Below are positions 14,085-17,718 of a stretch of 17,718 nucleotides of DNA, one piece after another. A program made the position numbers and the translations under genes. The notes beneath the pieces were generated by a model. That model did not search any database. It saw only the letters and a list, made by a program, of their open reading frames with translations, and was not told where the DNA came from. Positions within the stretch are counted from its first letter, which is position 1; each line of letters opens with the position of its first letter. Source of the DNA: Chthoniobacter flavus (GTDB lineage Bacteria > Verrucomicrobiota > Verrucomicrobiia > Chthoniobacterales > Terrimicrobiaceae); the NCBI GenBank assembly GCA_945863785.1, contig CAMBAQ010000017.1:1-17718 (forward strand). The letters are read 5' to 3'.

Positions 14085-15131
14085 TCAGAGGCGAGTCTGC
14101 CATGCAGAGACAATTTGCTGAATGGTCTCCGGGAGGCTGATCGTGATGTCCCAGGCGGGATAGTGGGCCCGCATTTTGCGCAGGTCGCTGTAGTAGCAGA
14201 TGTGATCGCCGATGCGGTTTTCATCCACGTAGGTGTAGGATTGTTTTTTTCCGGTGTAGGATTCGGCAATCGCGAAGGCCTCCAGAATCGAGCAGGAATT
14301 CGCCTTCCCGCCTCCCAGATTATATACCTCAGCGACTCGGGGGGCTTTGCAAAATTCCCACATGAAGCGGGCCACATCCTCGCTGTGAATGTTGTCGCGC
14401 ACTTGCTTGCCCTTATATCCAAAAATCTTGTATTCGCGGCTTTCGAGATTGCACTTCACAAGGTAGCTGAGAAAGCCGTGTAACTCGACACCCGTGTGGT
14501 TCGGGCCAGTGAGGCAACCGCCGCGCAGGCAGCAGGTCGGCATATTAAAATAACGTCCGTATTCTTGGACCATCACGTCGGCTGCAACCTTGGATGCGCC
14601 GAAGAGAGAGTGTTTCGATTGATCGATGGAGAAGGTCTCGGCAATACCATGTTCGTAGTTGGAATCGGCATAATCCCAACGCGTCTCGAGTTCGCTCAGA
14701 GCGATCGAATTCGGGCGGTCGCCATAGACTTTGTTCGTCGACATGTGAACGAAGGGCGACTCTGGGCAAGATCGGCGGGCAGCTTCAAGAAGGTTCAGCG
14801 TTCCCACGGCATTCGTATCGAAGTCATCAAAGGGAATCGCTGCAGCGCGGTCGTGCGAGGGTTGCGCAGCAGTATGAATGATGATGTCGGGCTTGATGTT
14901 AGCAACAAGGTCTAAGACGCCTTGGCGGTCACGTATGTCGAGTTCGTGGTGAATGAAGCCAGGGATCAGGTCGGCGAGCCGTTTTTGGTTCCAGCGTGTG
15001 TCGCCTTGGGGGCCAAAAAAGGTGGCGCGTTGGTTGTTGTCCACCCCGTGAATCGTGCAGCCTTGGCGGGCAAAAAACAGAGAGACCTCGGAACCGATCA
15101 GGCCGGAGGAGCCAGTGACGAGCGTTTTCAT
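14085..15131 (-). CDS. NAD-dependent epimerase/dehydratase, CDP-paratose 2-epimerase-like, first gene of the run
   Basis: This 348-residue extended SDR has GSSGLIG (7-13) for NAD binding and sugar-nucleotide-type sequence through its length (GDTRWNQ, HTAAQPSHD, NLGGGKANS). The Ser/Thr active-site strand is MSTNKVYGD (130-138). The usual Tyr of YxxxK reads F177 in FGASK, with K181 kept. Loss of the catalytic Tyr is unusual for the superfamily; it may be a feature of this subgroup or a sign of altered chemistry. The likely reaction is C2 epimerisation or a related change on a nucleotide-linked deoxysugar. It is the promoter-proximal gene of a same-strand run reaching 6597, divergent from the HAD phosphatase gene. 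No SD is clear before the ATG. Confidence 0.88.
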   Translation of the reverse strand: MKTLVTGSSGLIGSEVSLFFARQGCTIHGVDNNQRATFFGPQGDTRWNQKRLADLIPGFIHHELDIRDRQGVLDLVANIKPDIIIHTAAQPSHDRAAAIPFDDFDTNAVGTLNLLEAARRSCPESPFVHMSTNKVYGDRPNSIALSELETRWDYADSNYEHGIAETFSIDQSKHSLFGASKVAADVMVQEYGRYFNMPTCCLRGGCLTGPNHTGVELHGFLSYLVKCNLESREYKIFGYKGKQVRDNIHSEDVARFMWEFCKAPRVAEVYNLGGGKANSCSILEAFAIAESYTGKKQSYTYVDENRIGDHICYYSDLRKMRAHYPAWDITISLPETIQQIVSAWQTRL

Positions 15132-15420
15132 ATCGAACCAGAGACTAAATGGGCTGGCCGCAAAGTAAAAAAATAAAATGCAGAAAATAAGCGGGTCTCT
15201 GTTTAAAGGACGCGGAGGATTTGATCACACGAAGCAACTCCGCAACAACTTTTACAGAATGAGCCTCCTCAGGACCAATGCGGATTTCGGCGTGCCTTGG
15301 AAAAATGAACCTCCATGTGAAAATGTGGTTTTTTCTCTCTCATATCGCATTTGAAAAGCATGTGTTTTTTTACATTATACCCCTTGATCTATGTGAAGAG
15401 GATCACTTCAAATGGCATGA
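15132..15420. other. Divergent intergenic region between the sugar operon and the HAD phosphatase
   Basis: This 289-bp region must carry both promoters. It is AT-rich near both genes. I see a forward promoter (listed separately), a 7-bp inverted repeat CAGAGAC/GTCTCTG at 15139-15145 and 15195-15201, and a 6-bp one GCGGAG/CTCCGC at 15212-15217 and 15238-15243. I cannot fix the minus-strand promoter. No RNA gene is recognisable. Confidence 0.5.
15351..15378 (+). promoter_or_regulatory. Possible promoter for the HAD phosphatase gene
   Basis: TTGAAA (15351-15356), a 16-bp spacer and CATTAT (15373-15378) form a fair -35/-10 pair, with a start expected near 15385 and a leader of about 35 bases. 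Just downstream is TGAAG-N7-CTTCA (15394-15410), a small dyad that could be an operator. Confidence 0.35.
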
Positions 15421-16416
15421 ATGATCTCAAAAAATTCTCTTTTCAGACTTGGTACATTTCTTTTTGTCCTTGTAACGGGTATAGGGCCTGCATTCTGCAA
15501 TGAACTGCCTTCGTGGAACGATACAGCTGCGAAAAGAGAAATTTTGAATTTTGTTGAGAGAACCACTACCGAGGGCTCTCCAGATTACCTACCGAGGGAT
15601 CAACGCATCTCTGTTTTTGACAACGATGGAACCTTGATCTGCGAACAACCCCTCTACATCCAATTCGCTTTCGCCCTTAATCGAGTGAAGGAATTGGCGC
15701 CGACGAAGCCCGAGTGGATCAATAAAGAGCCTTTCACCGCGGCATTAGACGGGAGGATGAACGGGAACGGCCTTACACATGAGGATGAAAACCGTGATTT
15801 TGCAAAACTGGTTTGGTCTACCTCTGAAAACCAAGCGGCTGGAGACTTGGCGGTAGCGGCATGGGATTGGCTCGATCGCGCCGAGAATCCCTCTTTAAAA
15901 AAACCCTATCAAAAAACGGTTTACCTTCCGATGAGGGAACTTCTCGAGTTTTTGCGCTCCAAGGGATTTCAAACCTACATTGTCTCGGGTGGTGGCTCTG
16001 AGTTTGTCAGAGCGTATTCGCAGAAATTCTACGGCATTCCTCCCGAACAGATCATTGGATCTCAGGCGAAGATGGTCTTCGTGGAGCGAAATGGGCGACA
16101 TGAGGTTGTAATGGAGAGCGAACCCGAGTATTTTACAAATGGTCCAGCGAAGCCGTTTGCGATTGTACGCAACATAGGAAAAAGGCCTGTGTTGGCCTTT
16201 GGGAACTCGGATGGAGATCTCGAGATGCTTCTGTGGACAACGACAGGAGGGGGCCCGCGTCTTGGTCTTCTTCTCCACCACGATGATGAAGAGCGTGAAT
16301 TCGCCTATGATAGGGCTTCAGTAGTCGGTCGACTTGACAAGGCATTGGACGAGGCCAAAAAAAGAAGCTGGCGCGTGGTGAGCATGAAAAACGATTGGAA
16401 GCAGGTCTTCCCTTGA
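15421..16416 (+). CDS. Exported HAD-superfamily phosphatase (phosphoserine phosphatase-like)
   Basis: This 331-residue hydrolase has an N-terminal Sec signal peptide (hydrophobic stretch about 8-22, likely cleavage after AFC near residue 26; the Cys is not in a proper lipobox), so it should act in the periplasm. HAD motifs are complete: motif I FDNDGTL with nucleophile D67 and acid/base D69, motif II VSGGG with S189, motif III K244, and motif IV GNSDGDLEM with D264 and D266. A helical cap lies between motifs I and II. It would release phosphate from a small substrate; which one is not visible. The gene is divergent from the sugar operon. The ATG has no SD at normal distance; it follows directly after a two-codon reading frame (ATG GCA TGA) that has a GAGG 10 bases before it. 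Confidence 0.88.
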   Translation: MISKNSLFRLGTFLFVLVTGIGPAFCNELPSWNDTAAKREILNFVERTTTEGSPDYLPRDQRISVFDNDGTLICEQPLYIQFAFALNRVKELAPTKPEWINKEPFTAALDGRMNGNGLTHEDENRDFAKLVWSTSENQAAGDLAVAAWDWLDRAENPSLKKPYQKTVYLPMRELLEFLRSKGFQTYIVSGGGSEFVRAYSQKFYGIPPEQIIGSQAKMVFVERNGRHEVVMESEPEYFTNGPAKPFAIVRNIGKRPVLAFGNSDGDLEMLLWTTTGGGPRLGLLLHHDDEEREFAYDRASVVGRLDKALDEAKKRSWRVVSMKNDWKQVFP

Positions 16417-16426
16417 ATCCGAATCT

Positions 16427-16885
16427 AGTAGCTTGGCGTTTGGCCGTTTTTGCCTCGTATTGGGCCCTTCCGCTTGGAATCACGTACAGGCTCGCGCCTC
16501 CATTTCCACCTTGGCGCGAAGCAGTGCGGCTTGGCGTTCCTCGCGCCGTGGACCTCATCGGGAATCGTCAACCCGTCTTGAAGTGGCGTGGAATCCGCTT
16601 GCGCGGCCTTTGCCAAAACTTTCGTGCCATCGATGGCGACGGTAACCTGCCCGACTTTCAAGACACCGCACTGCGCGGCCCTTTCCAAAATTGGGCAAAA
16701 GCGCGCTGGAGAAGAACGCCGTTTTTTTGCCGGAATGTGCAAATGGTATCGTGATCGGGGTGGGTATTCGCACACAAAAAACGCACAGCCACATCGGTGT
16801 GGGTGGAGCCTTTGGAGACAGGATATCGGCAACCGTGGGTACTGGCGGATTGGTCGCGAGGAGGTTGCGGCAGCACTCGTCATAA
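16427..16885 (-). pseudogene. Degraded IS1182-like transposase remnant
   Basis: On the minus strand, transposase-like sequence continues through three reading frames. Frame 1 (about 16825-16688) has THTDVAVRFLCANTHPDHDT and TFRQKNGVLLQRAF. A second frame (16685-16554) has GVLKVGQVTVAIDGTKVLAK, then ADSTPLQDGLTIPDE. The third (16548-16489) has RREERQAALLRAKVEMEARA. A last piece (16468-16427) has AQYEAKTAKRQA. Order and content match the N-terminal and middle parts of IS1182-family DDE transposases, including the strand with IDGTK that probably carries the first catalytic Asp. About 30 codons are missing between VLAKAA and QADST, and the whole C-terminal catalytic part is absent. It cannot make a working enzyme. 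Sequence up to about 16885 is a weaker extension of the N-terminal part. Confidence 0.75.
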
Positions 16886-16929
16886 TGGGCGCCAGAGCGA
16901 AGGGAAAAAGGAAAGAGGAACGTGAGAGA

Positions 16930-17037
16930 AGTGTCCGGGTCGCCAATCCGGACAGTGTCGCGTTGAGCGCATTTTTCTTTGCCGCGAAACTCCAGAAGGA
17001 ACTCGGAATTCCAGTGGCCTTTATCGACGCCACTTGA
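16930..17037 (+). pseudogene. Fragment resembling a sialate O-acetylesterase-type (SGNH/SASA) hydrolase
   Basis: The plus frame encodes VANPDSVALSAFFFAAKLQK followed by ELGIPVAFIDAT, and ends at TGA 17035-17037. This resembles the family segment with the pattern SP-x-T-V...FSA-x-x-YFF...L-x-x-x-LG-VPVGLI-x-x-x-WGG. The TGA falls where the conserved Trp would be expected, so it may be a TGG-to-TGA change. Neither the start of such a gene nor its catalytic remainder is nearby. The longer open frame leading into it from 16588 is antisense to the transposase remnant and probably not coding. Confidence 0.45.
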
Positions 17038-17041
17038 TCGT

Positions 17042-17076
17042 GTTCCACTGGGAGTTCTAGGCAGTTCCACTGGGAG
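17042..17076. repeat. 13-bp direct repeat, two copies with 22-bp period
   Basis: GTTCCACTGGGAG occurs at 17042-17054 and again at 17064-17076. The second copy overlaps the 3' end of the small unrecognised gene. It lies at the edge of the degraded region and may be an element end, a duplication scar or a binding site. Confidence 0.6.
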
Positions 17077-17434
17077 GCTGAAAGATGATTCTTTGCGTGA
17101 AGCTGTCCGCGGATAAATCGGTGGTTCTCAAATGTGCGAGGTGGGAATCAAAAATCTCCATAGCCTCGCTGCGGTTCATGATGTCTTTGGAAAAGCGAAG
17201 CTGGAGGCGCTGATTATAGTCGCGGAAATCGACCCGAACTTTCCCGACTGTGAGGATTTGGATGATCACGCTGAGTGCTTGGGCGTTTGAGTAGCCGACT
17301 TTAAGAACAAGCTCCTCAATTTTGTCAGCAAGGGTGCAGTGCGTCGGTTTGGCTTTATCGGTCGAGAAAGCGGCCATTTGCGGGGTTCGTGTTTCTAGAA
17401 GCAGGATCTCAGTCGCAGGTTTTATCACTTTCAT
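17057..17434 (-). CDS. Small protein of unknown function
   Basis: I do not recognise this product of 125 residues from the ATG at 17434 (MKVIKPATE); a TTG 11 codons upstream would give 136. It looks soluble, with no signal peptide or membrane segment. A helical stretch at about residues 34-57 (DKIEELVLKVGY, ALSVIIQIL) could be a helix-turn-helix-like or dimerisation unit, followed by a beta-rich part (KVRVDFRDYNQRLQLRF). No SD is evident. It lies 96 bp downstream of the OmpA-family gene on the same strand and may be co-transcribed with it. Its stop codon is between the two copies of the direct repeat, next to the degraded region, so the C-terminus (IFQPPSGTA) may have been altered by rearrangement. 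Coding status is likely but not certain. Confidence 0.55.
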   Translation of the reverse strand: MKVIKPATEILLLETRTPQMAAFSTDKAKPTHCTLADKIEELVLKVGYSNAQALSVIIQILTVGKVRVDFRDYNQRLQLRFSKDIMNRSEAMEIFDSHLAHLRTTDLSADSFTQRIIFQPPSGTA

Positions 17435-17530
17435 AGATAAGACGATTTTTTGATTTTGACCGGACAAAATCCAACACGCTTTTGTGCCAATTTTGAAACA
17501 TTCGAGAAACGTGGCTGCATGTTCAGTGCC

Positions 17531-17718
17531 TTATTTATCGGCCGGCTTGATCCACACTTCGACGCGGCGATTTTTCGCGCGGCCGAATGGATTGGAGTTG
17601 CTGGCGAGTGGTAAAACAGATCCCACGGCCTCGACCCCTTGGGGCCTTACGCCTCGCACTTCCAACTCGCTCGATACCAATTCTGCAAATTTTCGGGAAC
17701 GCTCGAGATCGACTCGCT
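17531..17718 (-). CDS. OmpA-family protein, C-terminal peptidoglycan-binding part (cut by window edge)
   Basis: The minus strand is open from the right edge to the TAA at 17533-17531, giving the last 61 residues or so of an OmpA/MotB-like C-terminal domain. The family ending is clear: ERSRKFAELVSSEL, then the gap of a conserved Gly-rich turn (VEAVGSVLP), then NPFGRAKNRRVEVWI. NxxGRxxNRRVE is the hallmark that contacts the diaminopimelate of peptidoglycan. The protein would anchor the outer membrane or a lipoprotein to the cell wall. The start, any signal peptide and any beta barrel lie outside the window. Confidence 0.88.
   Translation of the reverse strand, partial: RVDLERSRKFAELVSSELEVRGVRPQGVEAVGSVLPLASNSNPFGRAKNRRVEVWIKPADK

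Noticed and set aside
14063..14422. N-terminal extension of the second epimerase frame to 14422
   Set aside because: It lies out of frame over the end of the first epimerase gene, and the NAD-binding motif begins right after the ATG at 14062.
15139..15201. Inverted repeat CAGAGAC/GTCTCTG upstream of the epimerase operon
   Set aside because: Arms of 7 bp separated by about 49 bp are expected by chance in such a region; noted only in the intergenic entry.
15135..15340. Open minus-strand stretch of roughly 65 codons in the intergenic region ending at a TAG before the epimerase gene
   Set aside because: It has no ATG and no SD-supported start, and it would occupy the promoter region; probably chance.
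16588..17037. 149-codon plus-strand frame ending at 17037
   Set aside because: Most of it is antisense to the transposase remnant; only the last 35 codons look protein-like, so it is not called as a gene.
16425..17048. 207-codon minus-strand frame
   Set aside because: Only a middle part (16685-16554) matches transposase; the matching sequence jumps to other frames, so it is a decayed remnant.
1..17718. CRISPR array, phage genes, toxin-antitoxin pair, tRNA or rRNA genes
   Set aside because: I looked on both strands and saw no regular repeat-spacer pattern, no phage structural genes, no toxin-antitoxin pair and no recognisable tRNA or rRNA sequence.

Overview
The window reads as ordinary chromosomal DNA of a moderate-GC, Gram-negative-type bacterium. 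It carries an OmpA-type envelope protein, exported proteins with Sec signal peptides, a cardiolipin synthase and a type III pantothenate kinase. Many starts lack a clear Shine-Dalgarno (SD) sequence. The gene content would suit the Verrucomicrobiota/PVC group, but that is a guess; no rRNA or other strong marker is present and I found no tRNA.

Layout. Positions 1-2425 (minus strand) form a tight operon: a tandem ACT-domain protein, a glutamate/dicarboxylate:cation symporter (3 bp gap), and type III pantothenate kinase coaX (ATGA overlap), which runs off the left edge. Next is a secreted protein of unknown function (2505-3299, minus), divergent from a soluble PAS-histidine kinase-receiver hybrid (3517-5049, plus), which is followed 73 bp later by cardiolipin synthase (5123-6559, plus).

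From 15131 down to 6597 (minus) lies a seven-gene run that looks like one transcription unit: two NDP-sugar epimerase-type SDR enzymes, an FAD amine-oxidase-like oxidoreductase, a TIM-barrel sugar isomerase/epimerase-like protein, a UPF0104/LPG-synthase-type multi-pass membrane protein, a stand-alone RibD C-terminal-type reductase, and a P1B-4-type metal-exporting ATPase. Three successive ATGA stop/start overlaps join the FAD enzyme to the RibD-like reductase. There is no glycosyltransferase. The set looks like a pathway that makes and moves a modified sugar or polyol, possibly lipid-linked. It is the best candidate for something undescribed, but its product is inference.

Divergent from this run is a secreted HAD phosphatase (15421-16416, plus). 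Positions 16417-17056 are a gene graveyard: a frameshifted, internally deleted IS1182-like transposase remnant (minus), a short fragment resembling a sialate O-acetylesterase (plus), and a 13-bp direct repeat with 22-bp periodicity. The right end holds a small unrecognised gene (17057-17434, minus) and the C-terminus of an OmpA-family protein (17531-17718, minus, cut by the window edge).
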